64,000 nt of DNA, from the NCBI RefSeq assembly GCF_030812775.1, contig NZ_JAUSTI010000001.1:124001-188000 (forward strand), read 5' to 3'. Each line of letters opens with the position of its first letter. Within the stretch, counting starts at the first letter, position 1. The DNA is from Paenibacillus tundrae (GTDB lineage: Bacteria > Bacillota > Bacilli > Paenibacillales > Paenibacillaceae). The translations under genes and the position numbers were made by a program. Shown piece by piece: positions 41,173 through 49,695 of the stretch. Under the pieces are notes generated by a model. It was not told where the DNA came from, did no database searches, and worked only from the letters and a program-made list of their open reading frames with translations.

Positions 41173-42099
41173 ATGTCCAACGCAACTCAAACGTACCGCG
41201 AAGAGCCAAAACCGCTCGTAAGAGAGGTTCAACGCAAAGCCAACGCAGGTGAGCGTATTAAGATCGTTAACGCAGGTTACGCAGGCGAGCCGCCAGTTTA
41301 CGCAAACGGTGACGTATTAATCGCGGGAGAGAGTGTCTACGGTCGCGCGGTTAGAGTCAATCGTAATTGGAATAGCGGAGGTGTCGCTTTTGTTAACGAT
41401 AAGGAATACGTAGTCCTCGAACCGATCGCAGCTCCTGCGCCAACAACCGCTAACCTCCCGGATCTCTTCGCGCAATTCATCCGTGACAATGCGCCGGCCG
41501 TACGCAGCTACTTGGCGGAGCTCGAACCGGTTGATAGCGCGGAGGAAGTCGTAGAGGAGCCGCAATCAGTTCCGTTAACCCGCGCCAAGGTTATCGAGAT
41601 GGCTCGCGAAAGGGTCGCGGAGTTGGAGCGGATTGGCGAGAGTACTAGCGCAAGTTTGACGCAAGGTATCTTCGCCTACGTGTACTATAACGTAGAGTTT
41701 CACGTAAACCGCGATAAACGAACGGTGACAGCACTCGCACGTTACGGAGATATACGCGGAGGAAAACCGGCCGCAGTTGGCATCGCAAAGTGTGCGCCTG
41801 ACGACGTATTCAACGCAGACATTGGCAAGGCAATCGCGGCTGAACGTGCGCTCGGCCTGACGTTGACGGATGCGTTTGTGAATGCGCCAAAGCCCGCCGA
41901 AGCCCGCACTGGTATGAAAGTACTTAAGCTTACCGGATACAATATCGGCTGTACATTGACGCTCACAAAAAGACGCCGAGAATGCGACGGAATAGGTTAC
42001 GGAGATAACGCGTTCGCAACGTTCGAGGGCGGTTGGGTTGGAAGCAAGCAATACGCAATCATCGACGACACCGACGCTGTCTACGAAGATGCCGCGTAA
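41173..42099 (+). CDS. Modular protein: repeat unit plus VNRDKRTV domain
   Basis: 308 residues. One repeat module (about 14-80: VREVQRKANAGERIKIV to EYVVLEP), a Pro/Ala linker, then a second domain (about 140-230) with HVNRDKRTVTAL, GIAKCAPDDVFNADIGKAIA and ALGLTLTD. The same second domain ends the protein at 45889, so the two share both parts. First gene behind promoter copy 3. Bacillus phages have similar proteins without known function. Confidence 0.7.
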   Translation: MSNATQTYREEPKPLVREVQRKANAGERIKIVNAGYAGEPPVYANGDVLIAGESVYGRAVRVNRNWNSGGVAFVNDKEYVVLEPIAAPAPTTANLPDLFAQFIRDNAPAVRSYLAELEPVDSAEEVVEEPQSVPLTRAKVIEMARERVAELERIGESTSASLTQGIFAYVYYNVEFHVNRDKRTVTALARYGDIRGGKPAAVGIAKCAPDDVFNADIGKAIAAERALGLTLTDAFVNAPKPAEARTGMKVLKLTGYNIGCTLTLTKRRRECDGIGYGDNAFATFEGGWVGSKQYAIIDDTDAVYEDAA

Positions 42100-42123
42100 T
42101 CTAACAACGGAGGTGAACGTGTA

Positions 42124-42423
42124 ATGGACGTATTGAACACGTACGGCGGCGGAACTGACGTAGCACTTATCCTTCTCGGAATTTTGGCTTGTGCACTTGG
42201 ATTCATCCTTCTAATTGCAGGAGTCGTTGTAACCGAAGCACCTGCGGCTATCTTCGGGTTACTCATGATATTAGTCGGAATGATCGCGCTCTTTAACGCA
42301 AATGAACCCATACGTCACGAAGTCACCCTCCGCCCCGGACACGTTATCGACGCGGTTAAGTACGAAGTTATCGAACAGCGCGGCGCAATCTACGTAATTA
42401 AGGAACGGGAGGTGAGCGAATGA
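42124..42423 (+). CDS. Two-helix membrane protein, 99 aa
   Basis: Hydrophobic segments at about 12-32 and 40-59 followed by a soluble C-terminal tail of about 40 residues (KYEVIEQRGAIYVIKER). GGAGGTG precedes the ATG. ATGA overlap with the amber-interrupted frame. No family recognised. Confidence 0.6.
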   Translation: MDVLNTYGGGTDVALILLGILACALGFILLIAGVVVTEAPAAIFGLLMILVGMIALFNANEPIRHEVTLRPGHVIDAVKYEVIEQRGAIYVIKEREVSE

Positions 42424-42569
42424 CTAAAGCGGAGTTAATTGAATTAATCGACCGCTTCCCGGATGACGCGTAGGTTTGCGTAAGGGACGTAGACGGCGAC
42501 TCACACCGAAACGTGTATGCGGTAATGTCTGGAGACAGAGTAACGATCAGCTACGAATACGACTACTAA
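42420..42569 (+). pseudogene. Small phage protein interrupted by in-frame TAG (codon 18)
   Basis: ATG overlaps the previous stop. Frame: MTKAELIELIDRFPDDA, TAG (42471-42473), VCVRDVDGDSHRNVYAV and onward to TAA, 49 codons in total. LI-DRFPDDAxVxVRDVDG is a common small phage protein pattern in which the interrupted residue is usually E or Q, so TAG arose by one base change from GAG or CAG. The second such case in this prophage after 28830. Confidence 0.65.
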
Positions 42570-42581
42570 GGAGGCGCAATT

Positions 42582-42728
42582 ATGGCGTATAAATTTGAAC
42601 GCACGCCGACCGGCTACAGCGTTAAGACAGCGCCAGCCGAACGCATTGAACGCGAACAGGCTGCGCGTGATTGGGCGGCGATTGCGATAGTGGTTGCGGG
42701 ATTGGTCGCGGTGTGGACGTTACTATAA
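42582..42728 (+). CDS. Small membrane protein, 48 aa
   Basis: MAYKFERTPTGYSVKTAPAE is a soluble N-terminus followed by a C-terminal hydrophobic helix (about 31-48, ending VWTLL): a tail-anchored layout. AAGGAGGCG lies before the ATG. Confidence 0.55.
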   Translation: MAYKFERTPTGYSVKTAPAERIEREQAARDWAAIAIVVAGLVAVWTLL

Positions 42729-42745
42729 CGAAGGGGTGATCGTAT

Positions 42746-43312
42746 TTGAACGCAATCATCGTAAAATTCAAGCGCCTGCATCCGGACGCTATGATTCCGC
42801 AGTATGCGACGGAAATGGCCGCCGGCTTCGATTTAGTCGCGGTGGAGGACGTAATTATCGCGCCAGGAGAAACGGCAAAAGTTCCGCTCGGATTCGCGGT
42901 ACAGATTCCGCCGGGCTACGAAATCCAAATCCGGCCGCGTTCGGGAGTTACGTTTAAGACGAAGCTTCGCGTAGCTAACTCGCCAGGTACGGTTGACGCC
43001 GACTATCGCGGAGAGGTTGCTGTGCTCGTCGATAACGTTGCGCAAAAGTCATACGACATTATAACCGATGAAGTGTACGCAGAAGCAACGTTTTGTTTCA
43101 GTCTAGTTGACGGAAATATGACACTAGATGAACCGGAAGGTTGCGATACTTCTGACGCTATCATTAAAGATACGTACTGGATACGTAAAGGTGACCGCAT
43201 TACTCAGGGCGTACTCTCGCCAGTATTACGTGCATCCTTCGAAGAGGTAGCGGATCTTGACGTTACGGAGCGTGGAGATGGCGGATTCGGACATACAGGA
43301 GTGAGCGAATGA
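42746..43312 (+). CDS. dut: dUTPase with insertion
   Basis: 188 residues. Motifs of trimeric dUTPases are complete: AAGFDLVA (1), RPRSG (2), GTVDADYRGEV (3), GDRITQGV (4) and RGDGGFGHTG (5). Between motifs 3 and 4 there are about 63 residues in place of roughly 22, adding a Cys- and acid-rich insert (TLDEPEGCDTSD). The enzyme clears dUTP and gives dUMP to the thymidylate synthase encoded just after. TTG start behind AAGGGG. Confidence 0.9.
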   Translation: MNAIIVKFKRLHPDAMIPQYATEMAAGFDLVAVEDVIIAPGETAKVPLGFAVQIPPGYEIQIRPRSGVTFKTKLRVANSPGTVDADYRGEVAVLVDNVAQKSYDIITDEVYAEATFCFSLVDGNMTLDEPEGCDTSDAIIKDTYWIRKGDRITQGVLSPVLRASFEEVADLDVTERGDGGFGHTGVSE

Positions 43313-43395
43313 CTAAACGTTATACCTACGCAATCATCACCGTATACTGTACAACTTTTTGGGTCGGGCTACTAGTCCGGACGATTATACGATAG
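43309..43395 (+). CDS. Single-helix membrane peptide, 28 aa
   Basis: MTKRYTYAIITVYCTTFWVG is almost wholly one transmembrane helix. ATGA overlap with dut. Ends TAG. Confidence 0.5.
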   Translation: MTKRYTYAIITVYCTTFWVGLLVRTIIR

Positions 43396-43408
43396 GAGTT
43401 GACGCTAG

Positions 43409-43543
43409 TTGAGTATTAACGGAGACTTTCTCGGATTCGCCGCGATGATACTTGCGGGAGGTATCTCACTATCGCTATGTGTTCACGGATTTAACGTTGT
43501 AACGATTCACAAACATTATCACCGAAAGGATGACGCGAATTGA
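43409..43543 (+). CDS. Single-helix membrane peptide, 44 aa
   Basis: [20 protein letters not shown] followed by a His-rich tail (HKHYHRKDD). TTG start, AGGAG 10 nt upstream, and the stop overlaps the thyA start. Unknown function. Confidence 0.5.
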   Translation: MSINGDFLGFAAMILAGGISLSLCVHGFNVVTIHKHYHRKDDAN

Positions 43544-44349
43544 AACAATACCACGATCTACTCCGACATATTCTTGCTAACGGCGTTGAGAAATCGGATC
43601 GCACCGGAACAGGAACGTTATCGACTTTCGGCTACCAGATGCGCTTTAACCTCGCGGAAGTATTTCCGTTAATAACGACTAAACGCGTACACTGGCGATC
43701 CGTCGCGTACGAACTCCTCTGGTTCCTGAGCGGAGATACCAACGTTCGTTACTTGCGTGAGAACGGCGTAAGTATTTGGGATGAGTGGGCGGATGAGCGC
43801 GGTAATCTCGGTCCCGTATACGGAGAGCAATGGCGTAGCTGGATTGAGACGGCGGACGATCGCAACGGTTATCATACGATAGATCAGATCGCAGACGTCA
43901 TCGAACAAATACGTACGAATCCGGACAGCCGTCGCTTGCTAGTGTCCGCGTGGAATGTCGGAGAGCTTCCGCATATGGCGCTCCCACCGTGTCACTTCGC
44001 ATTTCAATTCTACGTAGCTAACGGAAAGCTTTCGTGTCAATTGTATCAACGGTCGGCTGACGTATTCCTCGGCGTTCCGTTCAATATCGCAAGCTACGCG
44101 CTTCTGACACATATGATTGCGCAAGTTACCGGATTAAAAGTCGGTGAGTTCGTTCATACGATTGGTGACGCGCACATTTACACGAATCATCTTACGCAAG
44201 TCGAGACGCAATTAGGACGCGATTACAAGCCGCTGCCGACACTTCGCCTGAATCCGGAGATTACCGATATCGACGCGTTCACATTCGAAGATATCACGCT
44301 TGAAGGTTACGATCCGCATCCGGGAATTAGAGCGCCGGTCGCGGTCTAA
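43540..44349 (+). CDS. thyA: Thymidylate synthase
   Basis: 269 residues. [17 protein letters not shown] (folate/phosphate site), catalytic Cys151 in [30 protein letters not shown] and HIYTNHLTQ are all present and ordered as in ThyA. Converts dUMP with methylene-tetrahydrofolate to dTMP. TTG start with GAAAGG upstream. Operates between dut and dNMP kinase to make phage dTTP. Confidence 0.95.
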   Translation: MKQYHDLLRHILANGVEKSDRTGTGTLSTFGYQMRFNLAEVFPLITTKRVHWRSVAYELLWFLSGDTNVRYLRENGVSIWDEWADERGNLGPVYGEQWRSWIETADDRNGYHTIDQIADVIEQIRTNPDSRRLLVSAWNVGELPHMALPPCHFAFQFYVANGKLSCQLYQRSADVFLGVPFNIASYALLTHMIAQVTGLKVGEFVHTIGDAHIYTNHLTQVETQLGRDYKPLPTLRLNPEITDIDAFTFEDITLEGYDPHPGIRAPVAV

Positions 44350-44369
44350 TACGAAAGGAGAATGCGTAA

Positions 44370-44798
44370 ATGACCAATGCTACGGTGGAATGGAACTACG
44401 CGGATATTGAATCGTCAATTAACGCGATGGAAACAAGTGCGGAGGCACCGGTCTTCTATATTCAAACGGGATTAACAACGATTGATTCTATTGAGCTTAG
44501 CGTAGGCGAGGCGGAGGAGGTAATCGCCAAGATGCGCGGGATGCTTGACGAAATATACGCGAAGCGGAAGCAAGAACCACGCCGCCTAGCCGAAGTCCTC
44601 CCGTTCGTACCGCGTCCAACTCCGGAATCAATCGCGCAGATGGAACTCGTTTCCCTCCTCGAACGCTATACGGAAATGGCGCGCTCAGGCGAAATCACCG
44701 GCGAGATCGTGGCGGAATATGTCAACGTAAATACGCGTGAACGGACGCTATTGATCGAAGAGTTACGCGAGCTTAGTTTTTACGAATACGACGTATAA
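44370..44798 (+). CDS. Hypothetical protein, 142 aa
   Basis: MTNATVEWNYADIESSINAM, a helical acidic protein with EAEEVIAKMRGMLDEIYAKR in the middle. AAAGGAG lies 9 nt before the ATG. Not recognised. Confidence 0.6.
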   Translation: MTNATVEWNYADIESSINAMETSAEAPVFYIQTGLTTIDSIELSVGEAEEVIAKMRGMLDEIYAKRKQEPRRLAEVLPFVPRPTPESIAQMELVSLLERYTEMARSGEITGEIVAEYVNVNTRERTLLIEELRELSFYEYDV

Positions 44799-44819
44799 CA
44801 ACGTAAAGGAGCGGATTAA

Positions 44820-45410
44820 ATGGCACAACTTACCGGAGTTAAAGAACGCGGAGAAGGCTTTATAGAGTTCAACGGAGAGTACTACGAAGCGCAGCACGAG
44901 AGCGTTCAAGCAGCCGCTGGGGATATCGTACGTCATGACACAGGGTATTCGTTCCTTCCAGCAGGCACTTACGATATCTTAGATCACGACTTGGAATTTG
45001 CGGATGAGGACGGTGACTACTGGTCGTACGATAGTGATAACGATACGCTATTCCGCAAAGTTCCGCCTCTTTCCGAAAGTCTCGCAACCAAGCGCGATCA
45101 ACTCGCAACTCTCACGGCCGAAATCGCGCAACTCGAAGCGCAGCTCGCCGAGGAATCGCGCCTTAAAGTCGGAGATTATGCGCGGGTTACGGATATCTCG
45201 TCAGTCGATAATTTTAACGAAGGTGACATCGTAATCATTACGCGTATTGATGATCAGCGTCACACCTACGTACTTCGCGGTGAGAGCGTTACGTCGGAAG
45301 GATACGAATGGTTCTCGCCAGCCGCACTCACTAAAATCACGCCAGCCGAAGCCCGCGCATCTCTCATCGCTAAGATTGACGCACATTTCGGTGGACAGGA
45401 GGCGGATTAA
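44820..45410 (+). CDS. Modular repeat protein, 196 aa
   Basis: Two repeat-type units (about 2-85 and 116-175: SRLKVGDYARVTDISS to WFSPAALTKI) joined by a coiled-coil segment (LATKRDQLATLTAEIAQLEA). Shares the VGDYARV signature with the fourth unit of the 30940 protein. AAAGGAGCGG precedes the ATG. The stop TAA shares its last A with the ATC start of the next gene. Confidence 0.65.
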   Translation: MAQLTGVKERGEGFIEFNGEYYEAQHESVQAAAGDIVRHDTGYSFLPAGTYDILDHDLEFADEDGDYWSYDSDNDTLFRKVPPLSESLATKRDQLATLTAEIAQLEAQLAEESRLKVGDYARVTDISSVDNFNEGDIVIITRIDDQRHTYVLRGESVTSEGYEWFSPAALTKITPAEARASLIAKIDAHFGGQEAD

Positions 45411-45871
45411 TCTCGCTAAGTATAATCGCGCAAATCATCATCGCAATGTCAATCGGAATGGCCGCAATCAACGGTATCCCACCGAATAAGGAACCGGATT
45501 CTCCACCCCAACCTACCGCTTCATCTTCGCAGGTAACAGGCAAATCTGCGAAAAAGGACGTATGGCAAACGTATGAAGCTACCGCTTATATTGCGATGTG
45601 TTCCGAAGGTTGCACCGGTTTCACTTATACGGAGCTCGACGTACGTAACACGATCACTCACGAAGGACGCCGCGTCGTGGCCGTTGATAAGCGCGTGATC
45701 CCGCTGCATACTCCGCTTACGATCCGTTTGGCAGACGGAACGGAGATCGCAGCGATTGCGGAAGATACGGGCGGCGCGATTAAAGGACACAAGCTCGACG
45801 TATTATTCGCAACGGAGAAAGAAGCGCGCCAATTCGGCCGCCAGGAAGTACGCGTTAAAATCGAAAACTAA
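45410..45871 (+). CDS. 3D-domain protein with signal peptide, ATC start
   Basis: 153 residues from ATC 45410, where ISLSIIAQIIIAMSIGMAA forms a signal or anchor helix. The 3D domain follows: YEATAYIAMC, GRRVVAVDKRVIPLHT, AEDTGGAIKGHKLDVLF with the three catalytic-type Asp. Related domains in MltA and Rpf-like proteins cut peptidoglycan. AGGAGGCGG lies 5-13 nt before ATC; the first ATG (45446) has no ribosome-binding site. Unusual location within nucleotide-metabolism genes. Confidence 0.75.
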   Translation: MSLSIIAQIIIAMSIGMAAINGIPPNKEPDSPPQPTASSSQVTGKSAKKDVWQTYEATAYIAMCSEGCTGFTYTELDVRNTITHEGRRVVAVDKRVIPLHTPLTIRLADGTEIAAIAEDTGGAIKGHKLDVLFATEKEARQFGRQEVRVKIEN

Positions 45872-45888
45872 ACGATAAGGGAGCGGAT

Positions 45889-47478
45889 TTGTATATGCGT
45901 AAAATTGACGGAAGAAAAGCGGTAATCACAGAAAGCGGACATCGTTGGACGTCGTTCCAGGAATTAGCTAATCGACTCGGATACCCTGACGCGGCTGTTC
46001 CTATGAAACAAGACAAACGTAGCTTCCCGCGAAAAGACGATGTAGTAACGATTCTGTCATCCGTTGATGAACGCGGGGAAATGGTCATTCACGACGGTCA
46101 GCGCGTATTTATCGTAGAGTTTGCGAACGGAGAGCGCCACACATTCGGAGAAAAGGGGCTGCGTATCTTGGACGAAGAGATTACCGGAGTTACCGTATTG
46201 AAAGACGAAAGCCTGGGCGGAGTTGAGCGTGATTATCGCGAGGTTAAACGGAAGGCTGACGTTGGTGAGCTCGTTAAAATGTACGATTATGTGCACGGCC
46301 TGAACGGTGAAATCCTCAAGGTTCGCGCTAGTAAGGGCGGAGCCGAGCAATTCGAAGGGAAAAGAGATGGACACGGAAGTCCTCATTACATCTCCGGACG
46401 CGGAAACGGTGGGTACGTCTATCTCACGCTCGAACCTACCGACATCCTCCGCATCGATGGCGCCCGCTTCCGCATGATCGATCGGAAAGCCGAGGTGGGC
46501 GAGCGCGTGATTGTTACGGGAGAGAAGGCGACGTTCAGCATCGGTAAAGTGTTCGTTGTCGAGGACGTTGACTGGGCTTTCCCTGCGGCGGGTCTCCGTA
46601 ACGGTAACAATGCAATCGACGGACATTACCGCGTACTCGAACCGCTCGAAACCGCAGAAACCGAACCTCTCTCCGCCAAGCCCGCGCCTGACCAAGCGGT
46701 CGAGATTATCGCAAAATTGACGACGCGAGTAACTACGCTTGAGAAACGTGTGGCGGCGTTGGAGATTGCGCCTACTGCTCCGCGCTTATCCGATTTAGGA
46801 GTAAAGGCGCAGGAAGCTGCAGATACGTTCGCTAAGGCCACGAAAGCAACTTCGGTAACAGTTGCGGAAGTGTCCGCAGTTTTGAAACAACGTGCGAAGG
46901 AAGCGCGCCAGAAAAAGCGTGATGACATCGTTAAGCGCGCGAAGGAGGACGTGGCGGACTTGCGTAAGTTTGAAGGAACGAAAATTCCGAATGATTTCGT
47001 TAATTTCTGGCCTCACGTAGGCAAGTCGACGGATTATCTTCCGATGCACACGGTTGAGTACGTTGTTAATCGCGATAAGCGTACGGTAGTCGCAGTTATC
47101 CGTTGTACTGCCGACGGTCATATTACGCGCGGCATCGCTAAATGTGCGCCAGGCGACGTATTTAACGTGTGGATCGGAAAAGCGATTGCGCTGAGACGTG
47201 CGCTTGGCTTGGAGATTCCGGAAGAGTACGTTAGCGCGCCTCAGCCTACGGAGGTTCGCGTTGGGGATATCGTTAAAGCAACCGGAGATTCTGCGTACGC
47301 TTACGGATCGATCGGACCCGTTGTTAACCTCGTGGATGGCGTACTTTACCGAAGCGATAGAGCAACACGTGATGACGGATGCGTTTGGGCGTTTGAGCAC
47401 GACTTATCCGTAATTGATGACTCCCGTGTAAGCGAAGCTGAATCAGACAGCGCAGAGCCGCGGAAGGAGGTGGCGTAA
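45889..47478 (+). CDS. Large modular protein, repeats plus VNRDKRTV domain
   Basis: 529 residues. Order: an N-terminal DNA/RNA-binding-like region (MYMRKIDGRKAVITESGHRW), three repeat modules (about 45-95, 115-175, 180-245), a coiled coil (about 260-285), an Ala/Lys-rich helix region, and the second domain with VEYVVNRDKRTVVAVIR and GIAKCAPGDVFNVWIGKAIA as in the 41173 protein, then a final VRVGDIVKATGD module. Expansion by internal duplication is evident. AGGGAG precedes TTG 45889 and ATG 45895. Confidence 0.7.
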   Translation: MYMRKIDGRKAVITESGHRWTSFQELANRLGYPDAAVPMKQDKRSFPRKDDVVTILSSVDERGEMVIHDGQRVFIVEFANGERHTFGEKGLRILDEEITGVTVLKDESLGGVERDYREVKRKADVGELVKMYDYVHGLNGEILKVRASKGGAEQFEGKRDGHGSPHYISGRGNGGYVYLTLEPTDILRIDGARFRMIDRKAEVGERVIVTGEKATFSIGKVFVVEDVDWAFPAAGLRNGNNAIDGHYRVLEPLETAETEPLSAKPAPDQAVEIIAKLTTRVTTLEKRVAALEIAPTAPRLSDLGVKAQEAADTFAKATKATSVTVAEVSAVLKQRAKEARQKKRDDIVKRAKEDVADLRKFEGTKIPNDFVNFWPHVGKSTDYLPMHTVEYVVNRDKRTVVAVIRCTADGHITRGIAKCAPGDVFNVWIGKAIALRRALGLEIPEEYVSAPQPTEVRVGDIVKATGDSAYAYGSIGPVVNLVDGVLYRSDRATRDDGCVWAFEHDLSVIDDSRVSEAESDSAEPRKEVA

Positions 47479-48047
47479 TGACCGCGCTACCTAACATCGG
47501 ATTAATCGGACGCCTTCGTTCGGGCAAGGACACCGCGGCCGACTATCTCGCGTCAAAATACGGATACACAGCGTTCGCTTTCGGCGACGAGCTTAAGCGC
47601 GACTTCCACCGCCGTTACCGCGAGATTCCGCGCAATCCTAAACCGCGCGTCGGTTATCAAATGCACGGACAGCTCATGCGGGAATATTACGGAGAAGGCG
47701 TATGGGTTGACGCTTGTTTCGAGAATGTAGACGCGCATAAGTTATCGTTTAGCGATCCCGATAATGTTCCCGCAGTTATCACCGACACGCGTCAGTTAAA
47801 CGAGGCTGTACGGTTGAAATCCGCCGGCTACGTCCTCATCCGCGTTGAAGCACCGGAAGCCCTCCGCATTCAACGCGCCATTAAGTCAGGCGACCGCTTT
47901 AATCTCCGCGACCTTACGCACGGCACGGAGACGGCGCTCGATGGGTTTTCGGCAGACTTTACCGTTACGAATGACGGCGACCTCGCGCATCTCTATCGCC
48001 AGATTGACGAGATCGTCGCGTTCATAGGCGGTGATTGGCCGGAATGA
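47478..48047 (+). CDS. Deoxynucleoside monophosphate kinase-like
   Basis: 189 residues: P-loop IGRLRSGKDTAADYL, a middle region FGDELKRDFHRRY and DTRQLNEAVRL, LIRVEAPEALRIQR typical of dNMP/adenylate-kinase-like phage enzymes (T4 gp1-like). It would phosphorylate dNMPs, completing the path from ribonucleotide reductase and ThyA to dNTPs. TAATG overlap with the preceding gene. Confidence 0.75.
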   Translation: MTALPNIGLIGRLRSGKDTAADYLASKYGYTAFAFGDELKRDFHRRYREIPRNPKPRVGYQMHGQLMREYYGEGVWVDACFENVDAHKLSFSDPDNVPAVITDTRQLNEAVRLKSAGYVLIRVEAPEALRIQRAIKSGDRFNLRDLTHGTETALDGFSADFTVTNDGDLAHLYRQIDEIVAFIGGDWPE

Positions 48048-48196
48048 GTAACATCGCGGAAGAGTGGCGTAAAGGTTACGAAGCGGGCTATTTCGCAGGA
48101 CGGATCGACGCGTTAGATAAGCGCGAGTATGACGATCGGACTCCGCTGCAGAAACGGAAGGAGGAGCGCGATGTTACCGATGATCCCGAATCATAA
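48044..48196 (+). CDS. Small charged protein, 50 aa
   Basis: MSNIAEEWRKGYEAGYFAGR, a helical charged protein with GYxAGYxAGR as in many small phage proteins. Overlaps the kinase by ATGA and the methyltransferase by 26 bp. Confidence 0.55.
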   Translation: MSNIAEEWRKGYEAGYFAGRIDALDKREYDDRTPLQKRKEERDVTDDPES

Positions 48197-49451
48197 CGGT
48201 TACGGCTTACGTAATGACGAGCGTCCGTTTGCGCATAAGATACCGCCCGGCGGCAATTGGCGGAACTTAACGCATGAAGAAAAGCTCGTATATTGGAACG
48301 GTAAGATTCCGACAGAGGGCGGAAGTACAAACGGACTCAGAAAGCGCGCATGGACTGACGCGGCAGGAACGATTACAACGACCCCGCTCCAAAAGCTATC
48401 GTGTCAGCTCCATCCCGGAAAATTAGACGTAGAGGAGGAAACTACCATCCGCAATTATAACGTTACTCCGCAGCTACCTCCGAATGGCCTTACGGTCGCC
48501 GAGTTATTTTGTGGCGGCGGTCTGATGGCCGTCGGATTAAAGGCGGCAGGCTACGATATCACATTCGCAAATGACTTCGATAAACGCGCGGTGGAAGCTT
48601 ACGCGTACAACCTCGGCGATTACGTAGTCTGCGGCGACATTACGAGCGACGAAATTCAAGCGCAGATTCCGGACGCGGATATATTCGCAGGCGGGCCCCC
48701 TTGTCAAAGCTGGTCTATCGCAGGTAAAGGTAAAGGCGACGAGGACGATCGCGGCAAGCTTGTCTGGACGTATCTGGACATTATCGAACGTAAGCAACCG
48801 AAAGCCTTCGTATTCGAAAACGTAAAGGGTTTGACGCAAAAGAAACACCGCCATACTCTCGACGCTCTGCTCGTGAAATTCGCGGAAATAGGATATAACG
48901 TATCCTGGCGTGTAATCAACTCTTGGGATTACGGAGTCGCCCAAAAGAGGGAGCGAGTATTTATCGTAGGCGTACGTAAGGATATCGGATTTACGTTCGA
49001 TTTCCCTTCTCCGTGGGTTTGGGATTATCAGACGCAGACCTTGCGTGATGTGATCGGAGACTTACCGGAGCCTATTGCGAACCACGATCCGAAACCGCTG
49101 ACTTCTCACGTTAGGGAGCGCCTAGAAAACGGAGGATACGAAACTTATTTACGCAAGCATCCTGCGGGTAATCCGGAATTACCTAGTAGGACTCTGACCG
49201 CACATCTTGCGAAAGGTTCTCCGGACGGTATGTACTTTTCTCCGGAACAGCCGCGCCGATTTACCGTCCGTGAGTGTCTCCGCATTCAATCCGTACCTGA
49301 CTCGTACGTGCTTCCGGAATCCCTATCGCTATCCGCGCAATACCGGATCGTCGGTAACGGCGTAGCGAGCCGAGTCGCGTACTTACTCGGAATCGCGCTT
49401 GCCGAACAACTTAACGCAGCTCTAGCGCAGTCCTTACCGGAGGCTGCGTAA
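48171..49451 (+). CDS. DNA (cytosine-5) methyltransferase with extra N-terminal segment
   Basis: 426 residues. Full C5 set: motif I VAELFCGGGLMAVGL, IV GGPPCQSWS with nucleophile Cys178, VI FVFENVKG, VIII QKRERVFIVGV, IX PSRTLTAHLAKG...FTVRECLRIQ, X YRIVGNGVASRVA. In front (about 1-90) is IPPGGNWRNLTHEE, GLRKRAWTDAAGTITTTP and CQLHP, which is itself a motif IX/TRD-like segment of another C5 methyltransferase. GGAAGGAGGAGCG precedes ATG 48171. Would protect phage DNA from host restriction; specificity unknown. Confidence 0.85.
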   Translation: MLPMIPNHNGYGLRNDERPFAHKIPPGGNWRNLTHEEKLVYWNGKIPTEGGSTNGLRKRAWTDAAGTITTTPLQKLSCQLHPGKLDVEEETTIRNYNVTPQLPPNGLTVAELFCGGGLMAVGLKAAGYDITFANDFDKRAVEAYAYNLGDYVVCGDITSDEIQAQIPDADIFAGGPPCQSWSIAGKGKGDEDDRGKLVWTYLDIIERKQPKAFVFENVKGLTQKKHRHTLDALLVKFAEIGYNVSWRVINSWDYGVAQKRERVFIVGVRKDIGFTFDFPSPWVWDYQTQTLRDVIGDLPEPIANHDPKPLTSHVRERLENGGYETYLRKHPAGNPELPSRTLTAHLAKGSPDGMYFSPEQPRRFTVRECLRIQSVPDSYVLPESLSLSAQYRIVGNGVASRVAYLLGIALAEQLNAALAQSLPEAA

Positions 49452-49651
49452 TGAGCGGCGCGGACTTCTTCGACCGTTTCCAACCGCCAGATGAGCGCGT
49501 GGAGATCGTATCATATTGCGCATATTGCGGCGAGCCAATTGAACGCGGATCATTCGTAACAACTTACGCAAGCGGTGCGAAGACGCACGACGGATTTTGC
49601 GAGGATCAGTACGTAGAGAACGAGTTGGGCATCGTGCGATCAAGCGTATGA
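49451..49651 (+). CDS. Small zinc-finger protein, 66 aa
   Basis: IVSYCAYCGEPIERGSF then THDGFCEDQY: a CxxC...H/C site. TAATG overlap with the methyltransferase. Likely nucleic-acid or protein binding; no family. Confidence 0.55.
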   Translation: MSGADFFDRFQPPDERVEIVSYCAYCGEPIERGSFVTTYASGAKTHDGFCEDQYVENELGIVRSSV

Positions 49652-49695
49652 AAACGTAAGTATTCGAAAAATTCACGATAGAGGAGCGATGTGAC

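Noticed and set aside
28830..42473. Recoded amber codon (TAG as amino acid) throughout the prophage
   Set aside because: Several prophage genes end in TAG with normal following genes, no suppressor tRNA is seen in the window and only two genes are interrupted.
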